Positions 37,934-47,752 of a stretch of 64,000 nucleotides of DNA are shown here, piece by piece. The notes below the pieces were generated by a model. That model ran no database searches. It was not told where the DNA came from and was given only the letters and a program-made list of their open reading frames with translations. The position numbers and the translations under genes are program-made. Source of the stretch: an uncultured Eggerthellaceae bacterium (GTDB lineage Bacteria; Actinomycetota; Coriobacteriia; Coriobacteriales; Eggerthellaceae); the NCBI GenBank assembly GCA_947565185.1, contig CANODU010000001.1, forward strand, positions 1-64,000, in the 5' to 3' direction. Each line of letters begins with the position of its first letter. Position 1 is the first letter of the stretch.

Positions 37934-39346
37934 ATGCTCGAGAACCTCTCACAACGCTTGCAAGGCATCTTCTCCGGCCTCAAGAGCAAGGGCCGCCTGA
38001 CGGAAGCTGATATCAATGATGCCATGCGCGAGATACGCTTGGCCCTTTTGGAGGCAGACGTCAACTTCAAGGTGGTGAAGGCGTTCGTGGCCCGCACGAA
38101 GGAGCGCTGTCTCACCTCAGAGGTCATGGATTCGCTCACTCCAGCGCAGAATGTCGTCAAGATCGTGCTGGATGAGCTCACAGAGCTTCTGGGTCGCACC
38201 GATGCGAAGCTGGCGCTTTCCGGCAAGATCCCCAGCGTCATCATGTTGGTGGGCTTGCAGGGCTCAGGCAAGACCACCGCATGCGCGAAGCTGGCGTATC
38301 GTTTGAAGCAAGAGGGTCACTCCCCGCTCCTCGTGGCATGCGACATCTATCGCCCCGCGGCAGCGGATCAGCTCCAGACCTTGGGTGGCGAGATAGGCGT
38401 GCGCGTCTTCCGAGAGGACGGAAAGGACCCGGTTCAGATCGCGAAGGATGGCATCCAAGATGCCATCGACAATCTGCGCGATGTGGTCATCGTGGACACG
38501 GCGGGCAGACTTCATGTGGATGAGGCCATGATGGATGAGGTGGCTGCCATCAAAGAAGCGGTCGATCCTGATGAGATCCTCATGGTGGTGGATGCCATGA
38601 CCGGCCAGGATGTCGTAGGCGTCGTGCAAGCCTTCGCTGACAAGGTGGATTTCGACGGCGTGATCATGTCGAAGATGGACGGCGACGCCCGCGGTGGCGG
38701 TGCGCTCTCGGTCCGCGAGGTGACCGGCAAGCCCATCAAGTTCGTCTCTTCGGGCGAGAAGCCTGATTCGCTAGAGGAGTTCCATCCCGACCGCATGGCC
38801 AAGCGCATCTTGGGGATGGGGGACGTGGTCTCGCTCATCGAGAATGCGGTGCGCGTCCAGCAGGCAGAAGACGAGCAGATGGAAGCCGAAGAGCTTGCGC
38901 GCGGGAACCTCACCCTGAACGACTTCATCACCATGAATCGCCAGGTGAAGAAGATGGGCGGCATCGGCAAGCTGGTCTCTGCGCTTCCCGGCGGAGACAA
39001 GATGTTAGGGAATGGCCAAGTGGATGAGAACGCCCTTGATGACATGGAGGTCATCATCAACTCCATGACCATCGAAGAGCGCAACCATCCTGATGTCTTG
39101 AACGCGGGGCGCCGCAAGCGCATCGCATCTGGTGCAGGCGTTACCGTGACCGATGTCAACAACCTCATGAAGAAGTACAACGAGACCAAGAAGATGGTCA
39201 AGAAGATGACAGCTGGTCTTGCTCAGCAGCCGGGACGGAACAAGAAGGGCAAGAAGGGCAAGAAGCGCAAGGGGGGACTGCCGGGTCTTGGCGGCATGTC
39301 CATGTCGGATCTTCGCCAGCTGCAATCCATGATGAAGGACAGGTGA
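37934..39346 (+). CDS. ffh: Signal recognition particle protein Ffh
   Basis: Ffh binds the SRP RNA and signal sequences and docks with FtsY. The 470 residues have the N domain, the G domain with P-loop GLQGSGKTT (from 107), DIYRPAAADQL, DTAGRLHVDE, SKMDGDARGGGALS and FVSSGEKPDSLE, and the methionine-rich M domain (about 330-440: MNRQVKKMGGIGKLVSALPG, SMTIEERNHPDVLNAGRRKRIASGAG). The C-terminus carries a lysine-rich NKKGKKGKKRKGG stretch and a MSMSDLRQLQSMMKD end. ATG 37,934 has AGGAG nine bases upstream; longer in-frame starts run into repeat DNA. Its gene lies one repeat cluster away from ftsY. Confidence 0.95.
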   Translation: MLENLSQRLQGIFSGLKSKGRLTEADINDAMREIRLALLEADVNFKVVKAFVARTKERCLTSEVMDSLTPAQNVVKIVLDELTELLGRTDAKLALSGKIPSVIMLVGLQGSGKTTACAKLAYRLKQEGHSPLLVACDIYRPAAADQLQTLGGEIGVRVFREDGKDPVQIAKDGIQDAIDNLRDVVIVDTAGRLHVDEAMMDEVAAIKEAVDPDEILMVVDAMTGQDVVGVVQAFADKVDFDGVIMSKMDGDARGGGALSVREVTGKPIKFVSSGEKPDSLEEFHPDRMAKRILGMGDVVSLIENAVRVQQAEDEQMEAEELARGNLTLNDFITMNRQVKKMGGIGKLVSALPGGDKMLGNGQVDENALDDMEVIINSMTIEERNHPDVLNAGRRKRIASGAGVTVTDVNNLMKKYNETKKMVKKMTAGLAQQPGRNKKGKKGKKRKGGLPGLGGMSMSDLRQLQSMMKDR

Positions 39347-39462
39347 TCCTCAAAGGGTATCCAAGCGTTTTCTCCACGGTAACGGATCCTCTGAGTTGTG
39401 GGCATCGGATGTGATGCGCGGTATGTTCTTCCCATGCATATCTCGCAGAGAAGGAGTCAGCC

Positions 39463-40299
39463 ATGCTCACTATCGGATGCCATCTGTCAAAGCGCGAGGG
39501 ATACCTCTTCATGGCGAAAGAGGCCGTATCCATCAGCGCGAACACCTTCCAGTATTTCACGCGCAATCCTCGCGGGGGAGCGGTCGCGAAGCTGGATCCG
39601 AAGGATATCGAAGCGTATAAGGCCTATGCGGCCGAGCATGGCATCAGGTGCGTGTGCGGGTATGCACCCTATGATGTGGAGCCTGCGAATCCTGATGTGG
39701 CCAAGAAGGACTTCACCCTCATGGTGATGTCAGAGGATCTGGCGCGCCTTGAGGATATCCCGGGCCAGTATTATCTCGTGCGTCCCGGAAGCGCTCCCGG
39801 CATATCTGAGGATGAAGCCATCCAAAACGTCTGCGATGCTCTCAACAAGACCATCACGGCAACGCAGTCCACGAAGGTGCTGATAGACACCATGTCTGGC
39901 GAAGGCCAACAGATAGGCTATACCTTCGATCAGATCAGCACGATGATCCAAGGCGTGAACCTGAAGGATAAGGTGGGCGTGTGCGTGGATACGGCAGCCG
40001 TGTGGGCTGCAGGCTATGACATCAAGGATGACCTGGACGGCGTGCTGAACGAGTTCGATCAGAAGATCGGGCTGGATAAGCTTTGCTGCTTGCATCTGAA
40101 TGATTCGAAAGAGGAGAAGGGAAGCCGCGTGGATCGTCATGCTCCCATCGGAGAGGGCACGATCGGCTTTACAGCGCTTTCGGCCATCACGAACAGCCCG
40201 CGTCTTGCAGGGCGCGCATTCTATCTGGAAGAGCCGCATTCCACGCTGGTCACCTACGAGCGCGACATCGCGCGCTTCCAGAAGGCCTATACCGGATAG
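39463..40299 (+). CDS. Endonuclease IV (Nfo) homologue lacking several metal ligands
   Basis: The 278-residue TIM-barrel protein follows the endonuclease IV fold throughout (LTIGCHLS, NTFQYFTRNPRGG, APYDVEPANPD, HLNDSKEEKGSRVDRHAPIGEGTIG). Compared with the three-zinc site of E. coli Nfo it keeps Asp176, His211, Asp224, His226 and Glu256 (E. coli D179, H216, D229, H231, E261). The equivalents of H69, H109, E145 and H182 are Tyr67, Arg107, Asp142 and Ala179. Zn1 and part of Zn3 should therefore be lost or altered. The gene is intact, with a GAAGGAG ribosome site. It may bind one metal, act on another substrate, or be non-catalytic. Confidence 0.82.
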   Translation: MLTIGCHLSKREGYLFMAKEAVSISANTFQYFTRNPRGGAVAKLDPKDIEAYKAYAAEHGIRCVCGYAPYDVEPANPDVAKKDFTLMVMSEDLARLEDIPGQYYLVRPGSAPGISEDEAIQNVCDALNKTITATQSTKVLIDTMSGEGQQIGYTFDQISTMIQGVNLKDKVGVCVDTAAVWAAGYDIKDDLDGVLNEFDQKIGLDKLCCLHLNDSKEEKGSRVDRHAPIGEGTIGFTALSAITNSPRLAGRAFYLEEPHSTLVTYERDIARFQKAYTG

Positions 40300-40313
40300 A
40301 GCTTCATCACAGG

Positions 40314-40475
40314 GGTGCGCATCAAAGTCGGATGCGCACCTACGAAGATCATGGCATTTCCTGGATTCGCATGGATCTCGTAGATGCGCATCTTTCGCTT
40401 TGCATGCGCCATGCGCATCCCTTCTTCGAGGATATGCGCACGCGGCATCCATTGCGCTGACTTGTGCGTGCGCAT
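40314..40475. repeat. TGCGCA-rich inverted repeats upstream of metK
   Basis: The 320-base gap before metK starts with a perfect 10-bp hairpin GGTGCGCATC/GATGCGCACC (40,314-40,340), which may act as the 3' end of the preceding transcript although no T-run follows. Further on, GATGCGCAT (40,383-40,391) pairs with ATGCGCATC (40,411-40,419), and TGCGCA recurs near 40,435 and 40,468. There are about six TGCGCA cores in 160 bases. No coding sequence is credible here. Confidence 0.6.
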
Positions 40476-40489
40476 CCTTCGCCATGGCG

Positions 40490-40612
40490 TATAATGACCC
40501 GCCGTATGCAAAATCCTGTATCAAGAGTCGGGTGAGAGAGTTGGCTCTGCGACCCCGACACCAACCTGGCATGCATGCTGCCAAGGTGGTCCTGCCATCA
40601 TCGATGAAGGAG
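40490..40612 (+). promoter_or_regulatory. SAM-type riboswitch and promoter of metK
   Basis: A TATAAT (40,490-40,495) is followed by a leader with the SAM-I landmarks in order: TATCAAGAG (40,519-40,527); a P2-like stem with GAGAGAGTTGGCTC; ACCCCGACACCAACC, matching the CCCGGCAACC region; a P3-like TGGCA/TGCCA hairpin; then AAGGTGGTCCTGCC. The AAGGTG-to-TCCTGC junction is shorter than in the usual SAM-I consensus. TCCT before TATCAAGAG can pair with AGGA of the Shine-Dalgarno (40,607-40,613), so the closing P1 helix would hide the ribosome site. Control by S-adenosylmethionine at translation is inferred; it fits the metK gene immediately downstream. Confidence 0.7.
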
Positions 40613-40619
40613 GAATCTC

Positions 40620-41882
40620 ATGAGCGATGGTCAGCGCACGTATCTCTTCACCAGCGAATCGGTGACCGAAGGGCATCCTGACAAGATCTGCGATCAGGTT
40701 TCAGATGCCATCTTGGACGCCATCCTAGCGAAGGAGATAGAGCTCCAAGAGAAAGGCTATATCGCACCCAACGGCGCCCCGGCCAATGTCGATGATGTGC
40801 GCTGCGCCTGCGAGACCTTGACGACGACGGGTACCGTCTTCGTCACGGGCGAGATCCGCACGCAAGCCTATGTGGACGTGCAGCAGATCGTGCGCGATGT
40901 CATCACCGATATCGGATATGACCGGGCGAAGTACGGATTCGATGGCAATACGTGCGCGGTCATGAGCTCCATCCACGAGCAATCCCCTGACATCGCCCAG
41001 GGCGTGGATGAATCCTTGGAAGAGAAGAGGGCGCAGGGTAAGGCAGATGTCTACGATGCCATCGGCGCGGGGGATCAGGGCATGATGTTCGGCTATGCCG
41101 TGAACGAGACCCCGACGCTCATGCCCATGCCCATCTACCTTGCGCATCGCCTCTCCGAGCGTCTCACGGAAGTGCGCAAGAACGGGACGCTCGGGTTCTT
41201 GCGCCCCGACGGCAAGACGCAGGTCTCGGTCCGCTATGTGGACGATAAGCCCGTGGCAGTGGAGAAGGTGGTGGTCTCCACGCAGCATTCAGAGGACGTG
41301 GATCAGCAGACCTTGCGCGACGCCATCATCGACACGGTGATAGAGCCTGTCTTCGATGCTGAGGACATCAAGCTCACTGATGACGTCGAGATCTTCGTGA
41401 ACCCCACGGGCCGCTTCGTCATCGGAGGTCCCATGGGGGATGCAGGGCTCACAGGACGCAAGATCATCGTGGATACCTACGGCGGCATGGGCCGCCATGG
41501 CGGCGGTGCATTCTCCGGCAAGGATTGCACGAAGGTGGACCGCTCTGCGGCCTATGCGGCGCGTTGGGTGGCGAAGAACGTCGTGGCCGCGGGGCTTGCG
41601 GACCGCTGCGAGGTGCAGCTTGCCTACGCCATCGGCGTGGCTGAGCCGGTGAGCGTCATGGTGGATACGTTCGGGACGAATCATGTGCCCGAAGAGAAGA
41701 TAGAGGCAGCCATCGCTCAGGTGTTCGACTTGCGTCCTGGCGCTATCATCGAAGCGCTGGATCTGCGTCGTCCCATCTATCAGAAGACGGCGGCCTATGG
41801 GCACTTCGGACGCGAGCTGCCGGAATTCACGTGGGAGCGGACCGACAAGGTCCAGGCGCTGAAGGATGCGTGTGCAGCCTGA
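40620..41882 (+). CDS. metK: S-adenosylmethionine synthetase
   Basis: MetK makes S-adenosylmethionine from methionine and ATP. The 420 residues show [25 protein letters not shown] at the N-terminus, [74 protein letters not shown] and a normal C-terminus. It is about 25 residues longer than common versions, mostly through a short insertion near residues 40-55 ([19 protein letters not shown]). AAGGAGG precedes the ATG and is likely under riboswitch control. The priA start lies inside its last codons. Confidence 0.95.
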   Translation: MSDGQRTYLFTSESVTEGHPDKICDQVSDAILDAILAKEIELQEKGYIAPNGAPANVDDVRCACETLTTTGTVFVTGEIRTQAYVDVQQIVRDVITDIGYDRAKYGFDGNTCAVMSSIHEQSPDIAQGVDESLEEKRAQGKADVYDAIGAGDQGMMFGYAVNETPTLMPMPIYLAHRLSERLTEVRKNGTLGFLRPDGKTQVSVRYVDDKPVAVEKVVVSTQHSEDVDQQTLRDAIIDTVIEPVFDAEDIKLTDDVEIFVNPTGRFVIGGPMGDAGLTGRKIIVDTYGGMGRHGGGAFSGKDCTKVDRSAAYAARWVAKNVVAAGLADRCEVQLAYAIGVAEPVSVMVDTFGTNHVPEEKIEAAIAQVFDLRPGAIIEALDLRRPIYQKTAAYGHFGRELPEFTWERTDKVQALKDACAA

Positions 41883-44223
41883 GGAGTCGCACGCCGAAGG
41901 CGCCATCGGCGCTCTTGCTGACGTCATCATAGATATCCCCACGAAGAGCCTGGACAAGCCCTTCACCTACGCTGTGCCCGTGGACATGGATGTGTCCATC
42001 GGGTGCGCCGTGCGCGTGCCCTTCGGGCGTCAGCAGGTGGTGGGATTCGTCTCCGCTGTTCGCGAGGCACCATCCTCTGAGCCTGATCCGGGCATGAAGC
42101 GCGTGCAGGAGGTGCTGACCGAACCGCTCTTCGGCGCAGCTGCCATGGAAGTGGCAGAGTTCTTGGCGCAGCGCTATATCGCACCTCTGCCGGCATGCGT
42201 GCGCCTGTTCTTTCCGGCCGGTGCTGCGCCGAAGATCAAGGGTGGGCGCACAGGCGCCTGGAAGGTGGAGATGCCGAAGGCGGGCAGTCACGAGGAGACG
42301 TGGATCACGCGGGGCCCTGCGCTCGAGAGCTTCACGCCTCGCAAGGGGGCTCATCGTCAAGCGGTCATCTTGGATGCCGTGCGTCACGGAGATATCCGCC
42401 TCTCAGAGCTGTACTATCTCTATAGGAACGCAGCGCAAGCCTTGAAGCCTCTGGAGCGTGCCGGGGCAGTCAAGCGCGAGAGGCGCCGGCGCCTTCGCAA
42501 GGCCGGAGAGCTGTCGGCCACCTATGGGCAATGTGCGCGCCCTGATGCGCTCACGGAGAGCCAAACGCGTGCGTTGGATGAGATCTCTCGTGCCATGGAT
42601 GCACCTGATGAGATCGCGGTCGTGGTGGATGGCGTCACTGGATCGGGCAAGACGGAAGTGTATCTGCGAGCCATAGAGAAGGCGCTGCGCCGTGGGCAAG
42701 GCGCCATCGTATTGGTTCCGGAGATATCCCTGACACCTCAGACCGTGGCGCGGTTCCGCGGACGCTTCGGAGACATGGTGGCGGTCATGCATTCGAAGAT
42801 GAGCGCAGGGGAGCGCTACGACCAGTGGGACATGCTGAGATGCGGTGCCGCGCGCATCGTCGTGGGCGCGCGCAGCGCTCTTTTCATGCCCGTGCAGAAT
42901 GTCGGCCTCATCGTGATCGACGAAGAGCATGAGACCACCTACAAGCAAGAGAGCGCGCCGCGCTATGTGACGCGGGATGTGGCGTGCTGGATGGCGCGCC
43001 AGCGCTCGGCGACGGTGGTGATGGGATCGGCCACGCCTTCCATCGAGGCGCTCTATAGCGCCAAGCATGATCCTGCCTGGGGCTACGTGCGCCTCTCTGA
43101 GCGCGCGAATGGGCGCGCCATGCCTCAGATAGAAGTAGTGGACATGGCGGCGGAGTTTCGTGATGGCACGCGCAAGATCTTCTCCAAGCGCTTGGCTCAT
43201 GGCATCGAAGAAGAGCTCAAGGCGGGTCACAAGGTGGTGCTCTTGCTCAACCAACGCGGATTCGCGAAGTTCCTGCTTTGCCGCGATTGCGGCTTCGTGC
43301 CCGAATGCCGGTTCTGCTCCACGACGCTCACCTACCATGAAGCAGGCAACAAGCTGGTATGCCACCATTGCGGCTACACCATCGGCTGCCCGCCGGTATG
43401 CCCATCTTGTCAAAGCCCGTATCTCAGGCGCTACGGCGTGGGCACGCAGCGCGTGGAATCGGAGCTTCAAGGTTTCTTGGCCGCCGCGCAGGGCCTCGTG
43501 CCGGGGATCGCTGCGCCTGCAGATCCGGTGATGAGCCCGCAGATCATCCGGATGGATGCAGATACCACGGCTGCCAAGGGCGCGCATCAGCGGCTCTTGG
43601 AACAGTTCGCTGCCGCTGATGCGGCGGTGCTCTTGGGGACCCAGATGATCGCGAAGGGGCTTGACTTCGACGACGTGACGCTGGTGGGCGTCATCAATGC
43701 AGACACCATGTTGCACCTGCCTGATTTCCGTGCCTCTGAGCGCACGTTCGATCTCATCCAGCAGGTGGCAGGGCGTGCGGGTCGGGCGTCGCTGCCCGGA
43801 CGCGTGCTGGTGCAGACCTTCGAGGCGGATTCGGTGGCCATTCGCGCGGCAGCCGCCTACGACCGGCAGATGTTCTTGCGCAACGAGCTGCCGAAGCGCG
43901 AGGCGCTGCGCTTTCCGCCCTATGCGCGCATGGCGAACGTGCTTCTGTGGGGCAAGGATCCTCACGCGGTGGAGCAGGCAGCACGGCGCTATCACGATGA
44001 GCTGGCAAGCCATCTGGATGACGGTGAGCACGCATCCTTCGAGGTGCTGTCTGCATCCCCGTGCGCCTTCGAGCGCATCCGCGATCTCTACCGTTGGCAT
44101 GTGGTGGTGAAATGCCCACCCGATGCGGATCTTTCCAGCGCTTTGGGGCGGTTCCATCGTGGGCATAGGAGGACCGATGGCGTGAGCACGTCGGTGGACA
44201 TCGATCCGATGGATCTTCTTTGA
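41866..44223 (+). CDS. priA: Primosomal protein N' (PriA helicase)
   Basis: PriA restarts replication at repaired forks. The 785-residue protein has an N-terminal DNA-binding domain, then the SF2 helicase core with Walker A GVTGSGKT (256-263) and DEEH box (352-355). A zinc-binding insertion carries eight cysteines ([22 protein letters not shown]), and QVAGRAGRA lies near the C-terminus. The start overlaps the metK end by 17 bases, consistent with metK-priA co-transcription. Only this long frame matches; the opposite-strand frame across it is a shadow. Confidence 0.94.
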   Translation: MRVQPEESHAEGAIGALADVIIDIPTKSLDKPFTYAVPVDMDVSIGCAVRVPFGRQQVVGFVSAVREAPSSEPDPGMKRVQEVLTEPLFGAAAMEVAEFLAQRYIAPLPACVRLFFPAGAAPKIKGGRTGAWKVEMPKAGSHEETWITRGPALESFTPRKGAHRQAVILDAVRHGDIRLSELYYLYRNAAQALKPLERAGAVKRERRRRLRKAGELSATYGQCARPDALTESQTRALDEISRAMDAPDEIAVVVDGVTGSGKTEVYLRAIEKALRRGQGAIVLVPEISLTPQTVARFRGRFGDMVAVMHSKMSAGERYDQWDMLRCGAARIVVGARSALFMPVQNVGLIVIDEEHETTYKQESAPRYVTRDVACWMARQRSATVVMGSATPSIEALYSAKHDPAWGYVRLSERANGRAMPQIEVVDMAAEFRDGTRKIFSKRLAHGIEEELKAGHKVVLLLNQRGFAKFLLCRDCGFVPECRFCSTTLTYHEAGNKLVCHHCGYTIGCPPVCPSCQSPYLRRYGVGTQRVESELQGFLAAAQGLVPGIAAPADPVMSPQIIRMDADTTAAKGAHQRLLEQFAAADAAVLLGTQMIAKGLDFDDVTLVGVINADTMLHLPDFRASERTFDLIQQVAGRAGRASLPGRVLVQTFEADSVAIRAAAAYDRQMFLRNELPKREALRFPPYARMANVLLWGKDPHAVEQAARRYHDELASHLDDGEHASFEVLSASPCAFERIRDLYRWHVVVKCPPDADLSSALGRFHRGHRRTDGVSTSVDIDPMDLL

Positions 44224-44231
44224 GAAAAAGC

Positions 44232-44260
44232 TTGCATTGTGGCTTTGCGGGGCGTATTCT
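44232..44260 (+). promoter_or_regulatory. Promoter of rpoD
   Basis: TTGCAT (44,232-44,237) and TATTCT (44,255-44,260) are separated by 17 bases, about 70 bases before the rpoD start. The -35 begins nine bases after the priA stop. Confidence 0.6.
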
Positions 44261-44329
44261 GTTAGTTCGCATGTTTGCTCCAAAATGGAGTACGTATACC
44301 CATGGTCTTTTGTTGAAAGGATGACGCGC

Positions 44330-45823
44330 GTGGCGACAAGCTCGAAATCAGCAAAAGAGACGGAGAAGAAGCCCGAAGCAGAGAAGAAGACCGCCAAGAA
44401 GGCATCGGCCTCCAAGGCGAAGAAGGAAACCACCGCACAAGCGAAGGCCCCGGCGAAGAAAGCTGCCACTCAGAAGAGCGCAGCGGCGAAGCCGAAGGCG
44501 AAGAAGGCGCAGCCCAAGAAGAAGGCTTCCGCGAAGCCGAAGGCAAAGGGTCAGGCTGAAGAGGTGGCTGCAGCCATAGATCAGACGGTCGTGGATGATC
44601 AGGGTACCGTTGAGATCGTGGAGGAGATCAAGGCCAAGCTCAACGAGAAGCCCGTTGACATCTCCGAGGATGATGAGGCTGACGTCGACGTCGATGAGAT
44701 GGAAGCTCCCGCTGATGCGGCCATCCAAGACAGCGCTGCTGAGACCGAGGTGTCATCTGAGGATGATGCTGACAGCATCCTGGAGAACATCCCTGAAGAA
44801 GAGCTGAAGGCCACCGTCGATGTCCAGCTCCCCAAGATCACCTCATCCCGCTCCAAGGCGAAGTCGCGCCGTCGCAATGCGGATGCGAACGTCACCATGC
44901 TCACCGGGGATCCGGTTCGCATGTATCTGAAGGAGATCGGCAAGGTGCCGCTTCTCACGGCTGCTGAAGAGATCGACCTCGCCATGAAGATAGAGGCGGG
45001 CGTTGCTGCCACTGAAGAGCTGGAGCGCGCAGAAGAAGAGGGCGTGGAGCTCAACAGGCGCGACAAGCGCCGCTTGACGCGCGTGGAGCAGGTGGGACTG
45101 GATGCCAAGCAGGCGCTGATCGAAGCGAACCTGCGCTTGGTCGTGTCCATCGCGAAGCGCTATGTTGGTCGCGGCATGCTCTTCTTGGACCTCATCCAGG
45201 AGGGGAATCTGGGACTCATCCGTGCGGTGGAGAAGTTCGACTACACGAAGGGCTTCAAGTTCTCCACCTACGCCACCTGGTGGATCCGCCAGGCCATCAC
45301 GCGTGCCATCGCCGACCAAGCGCGCACCATCCGCATCCCCGTGCACATGGTGGAGACCATCAACAAGCTCGTGCGCATCCAGCGCCAGCTCTTGCAGCAG
45401 CTGGGTCGCGAACCAACGCCGGAGGAGATCGGCGCTGAGATGGACCTCACCGCTGAGCGTGTGCGCGAGATCCAGAAGATATCCCAAGAGCCTGTCTCCC
45501 TTGAGACGCCCATCGGCGAAGAGGAAGATTCGCAGCTCGGTGACTTCATCGAAGACGAGGCAGCCGTGGTGCCGCCTGATGCAGCCAGCTTCTCCATGTT
45601 GCAAGAGCAGTTGGGGAAGGTGCTGGATGGTCTGGCAGAGCGCGAGCGCAAGGTGATCAGCCTGCGCTTCGGCCTTGAGGACGGCCATCCGCGGACATTG
45701 GAAGAGGTGGGCCGCGAATTCGGCGTCACCCGCGAGCGCATCCGCCAGATAGAGAGCAAGACGTTGGCCAAGCTCAGGCATCCGTCGCGCTCATCCAAGC
45801 TCAAGGATTATCTGGAGTATTAG
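44330..45823 (+). CDS. rpoD: Primary sigma factor RpoD/SigA
   Basis: This is the housekeeping sigma-70 factor. Region 1.2 ([11 protein letters not shown]) begins near residue 194, followed by region 2 ([37 protein letters not shown], then [27 protein letters not shown]), region 3 and region 4 with the helix-turn-helix [30 protein letters not shown]. The N-terminal 190 residues are unusual: about 80 residues of Lys/Ala repeats, then an acidic Asp/Glu stretch. GTG 44,330 is chosen because AAAGG ends nine bases upstream; an ATG at 44,321 touching that site is the alternative and adds three residues. Confidence 0.95.
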   Translation: MATSSKSAKETEKKPEAEKKTAKKASASKAKKETTAQAKAPAKKAATQKSAAAKPKAKKAQPKKKASAKPKAKGQAEEVAAAIDQTVVDDQGTVEIVEEIKAKLNEKPVDISEDDEADVDVDEMEAPADAAIQDSAAETEVSSEDDADSILENIPEEELKATVDVQLPKITSSRSKAKSRRRNADANVTMLTGDPVRMYLKEIGKVPLLTAAEEIDLAMKIEAGVAATEELERAEEEGVELNRRDKRRLTRVEQVGLDAKQALIEANLRLVVSIAKRYVGRGMLFLDLIQEGNLGLIRAVEKFDYTKGFKFSTYATWWIRQAITRAIADQARTIRIPVHMVETINKLVRIQRQLLQQLGREPTPEEIGAEMDLTAERVREIQKISQEPVSLETPIGEEEDSQLGDFIEDEAAVVPPDAASFSMLQEQLGKVLDGLAERERKVISLRFGLEDGHPRTLEEVGREFGVTRERIRQIESKTLAKLRHPSRSSKLKDYLEY

Positions 45824-45825
45824 CC

Positions 45826-45853
45826 TTGCACCATCAGGCGAAACCGGTATAAT
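45826..45853 (+). promoter_or_regulatory. Promoter of tRNA-Asn
   Basis: TTGCAC (45,826-45,831) and a perfect TATAAT (45,848-45,853) are spaced by 16 bases, ending 28 bases before the mature tRNA start. It begins three bases after the rpoD stop. Confidence 0.7.
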
Positions 45854-45881
45854 GATTCGCCGGCGCTTGCGCCAGACATAT

Positions 45882-45956
45882 TCCTCGGTAGCTCAACGGC
45901 AGAGCATCCGGCTGTTAACCGGAGGGTTGTAGGTTCGAATCCTACCCGAGGAGCCA
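45882..45956 (+). tRNA. tRNA-Asn (GTT)
   Basis: A 75-nt cloverleaf with encoded CCA. The acceptor TCCTCGG pairs with CCGAGGA, followed by discriminator G. The anticodon stem TCCGG/CCGGA encloses CTGTTAA, with the anticodon GTT at 45,914-45,916. The T-arm has the GGTTCGAATCC pattern. Confidence 0.97.
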
Positions 45957-45963
45957 AACATCA

Positions 45964-45990
45964 AAAGAGCCCGCATACGCGGGCTCTTTC
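45964..45990 (+). terminator. Intrinsic terminator after tRNA-Asn
   Basis: AAAGAGCCCGC and GCGGGCTCTTT pair around a short CATAC-type loop, with T residues following on the plus strand and A residues preceding. It can serve tRNA-Asn and, being symmetrical, also the convergent sstT gene. Confidence 0.85.
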
Positions 45991-46048
45991 TCGTCTTCCC
46001 TCATCCCATGCGGGCAAGGGAAGACGCATATCGTCAGGGGATGGGACG

Positions 46049-47368
46049 TCAGTCCAGCTCATCTAGAGAATAGGCATCTTTGCCCAGATGGTATTCCTTG
46101 CCCTCCTTGCGCATCCTTGCATACTCAGCCGTAGCGGTGAACAGCACGTCTGAAGAGGAGTTCAGCGCCGTTTCGCAGGAATCCTGGATGACGCCGATGA
46201 TGAAGCCGATGGCAACGACTTCCATGGCCACGGTGGTATCCATGCCGAAAAGCGAGCAGGCAAGGGGGATCAACAAGAGAGAACCGCCGGCCACTCCCGA
46301 TGCGCCGCATGCGCTGACCGCCGCCAGCACGCAGAGGATCACCGCCGTGAGCGGATCCACGGTGAGGCCCACCGTATGCACCGCCGCCATGGTCATGACG
46401 GTGATGGTGATGGCAGCACCCGCCATGTTGATGGTGGCGCCCAGAGGGATGCTCACGGAATAGTTGTCCTTATCAAGCCCGAGCTTGCGGCACAGCTCCA
46501 TGTTGATGGGGATGTTCGCTGCAGAGGAGCGCGTGAAGAACGCCGTGATGCCGGAGTCCTTCAGGCAGCGCAGCACCAGAGGATAGGGATTGCTCTTGGT
46601 GCATGCGAACACCATGAGGGGATTGGTGATGAGCGCGATGATGAGCATGACGCCGACGAGCAGCAAGATGAGCTGGCCGTATTCCACGAAGATGTCCAGG
46701 CCGCTTTGGGATACGGAGGTGTAGACCAAGCCCATGATGCCGAAGGGTGCCAAGTTGATGACCCAGCGGACCACGGTGGAGACAGCATCGGAGATGGAGG
46801 AGAAGACCTCTTTGACGCTGGTGCCGGCTTTGCGAAGGGCGATGCCGAGCACGATGGCCCAAGCCAGGATGCCGATGAAGTTCGCATTCGTGAGCGCATC
46901 CACCGGGTTCGCCACGATGTTCATGACGATGGCTGAGAGCACCTCTCCGATCCCCGAGGGGGATTCCTGCTTGACATCGTCAGCAACGGCCAACGTGAGA
47001 TCGATGGGGAAGATGAAGCTGGCGATGACGGCTACGAGCGCTGCGATCAAGGTGCTCAGGATATAGAGCACGATGACGGTCTTCATGCTGCCAGCGGCCT
47101 TCGCATTCATGAGCGCGCTGATGACCAAGAAGAACACGAGGATGGGCGCCACCGCGCGCAAGGCTGAGACGAACAGCGTTCCCAGAAGCGAGATGACCTC
47201 ACCGATCCCCGCGGCCCATTCGGGGGCGTCCTGGGGGATCAAGAGCGCCAAGATGACGCCGATGATAAGGCCGATGATGATCTTCTTGATGAGGCTGACC
47301 TTGTTGTAGGCAGCGATGATGGGATGCTTGGGCTTTTGCTCTTGTTCTTGTGGTTGGCTTTCTTCCAT
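46049..47368 (-). CDS. sstT: Serine/threonine:sodium symporter SstT
   Basis: The 439-residue membrane protein belongs to the dicarboxylate/amino acid:cation symporter family and matches SstT. Evidence includes [16 protein letters not shown], the helical-hairpin motif [47 protein letters not shown] and [26 protein letters not shown]. It has about eight to nine membrane helices and charged ends ([15 protein letters not shown] at the start). GAGGAT lies upstream of ATG 47,368. It is a monocistronic gene converging on tRNA-Asn. Confidence 0.9.
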   Translation of the reverse strand: MEESQPQEQEQKPKHPIIAAYNKVSLIKKIIIGLIIGVILALLIPQDAPEWAAGIGEVISLLGTLFVSALRAVAPILVFFLVISALMNAKAAGSMKTVIVLYILSTLIAALVAVIASFIFPIDLTLAVADDVKQESPSGIGEVLSAIVMNIVANPVDALTNANFIGILAWAIVLGIALRKAGTSVKEVFSSISDAVSTVVRWVINLAPFGIMGLVYTSVSQSGLDIFVEYGQLILLLVGVMLIIALITNPLMVFACTKSNPYPLVLRCLKDSGITAFFTRSSAANIPINMELCRKLGLDKDNYSVSIPLGATINMAGAAITITVMTMAAVHTVGLTVDPLTAVILCVLAAVSACGASGVAGGSLLLIPLACSLFGMDTTVAMEVVAIGFIIGVIQDSCETALNSSSDVLFTATAEYARMRKEGKEYHLGKDAYSLDELD

Positions 47369-47442
47369 GGATCATCCTCTATTCGGGAACACGTATCCAT
47401 TAGATTCTACCGCGTCAGATGCAGTATTGGCAAAGCTAACGA

Positions 47443-47545
47443 GAAGGCGCGGGGTGCCTGAGATTGGCGTGAAAGCGCGCCTGAGCGTACTTCGTACGCG
47501 AGGAAGAAGCGCTTGGAGCGCCAAGATCGGGCACCCCGCGCCTTC
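47443..47545. repeat. Long imperfect hairpin beside tRNA-Leu
   Basis: A single roughly 103-base stem-loop: a 16-bp perfect outer arm (47,443-47,458 with 47,530-47,545), TTGGCG/CGCCAA, AAGCGC/GCGCTT and a terminal GCGTAC-TTC-GTACGC, with small internal bulges. It begins 18 bases past the 3' end of tRNA-Leu on its strand, so it could terminate or process that transcript. No T-run follows, and the near-full-length pairing suggests a repeat element instead. Confidence 0.8.
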
Positions 47546-47562
47546 GCAGTGTCAATGGGATA

Positions 47563-47648
47563 TGGTGCGGGCGAAAGGACTTGAACCTTCACGGGGGTTG
47601 CCCGCCAGAACCTAAATCTGGTGCGTCTGCCAATTCCGCCACGCCCGC
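47563..47648 (-). tRNA. tRNA-Leu (TAG)
   Basis: An 86-nt class II tRNA on the minus strand with encoded CCA. The acceptor GCGGGCG pairs with CGCCCGC, followed by discriminator A. The D-arm reads GGCGGAATTGGCAGACGC, the anticodon loop TTTAGGT gives the anticodon TAG (complement of 47,612-47,614), and there is a long variable arm typical of leucine tRNAs. Confidence 0.96.
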
Positions 47649-47752
47649 ACGATGCCTCTTCACCAAGGCAAGCGATGCTTAAGCCTGGCGATGAGCGTGT
47701 ATGTTACCATACGTCCTCGTATGTTCGTGAGAGACCCGAAGGGACAAGCCAC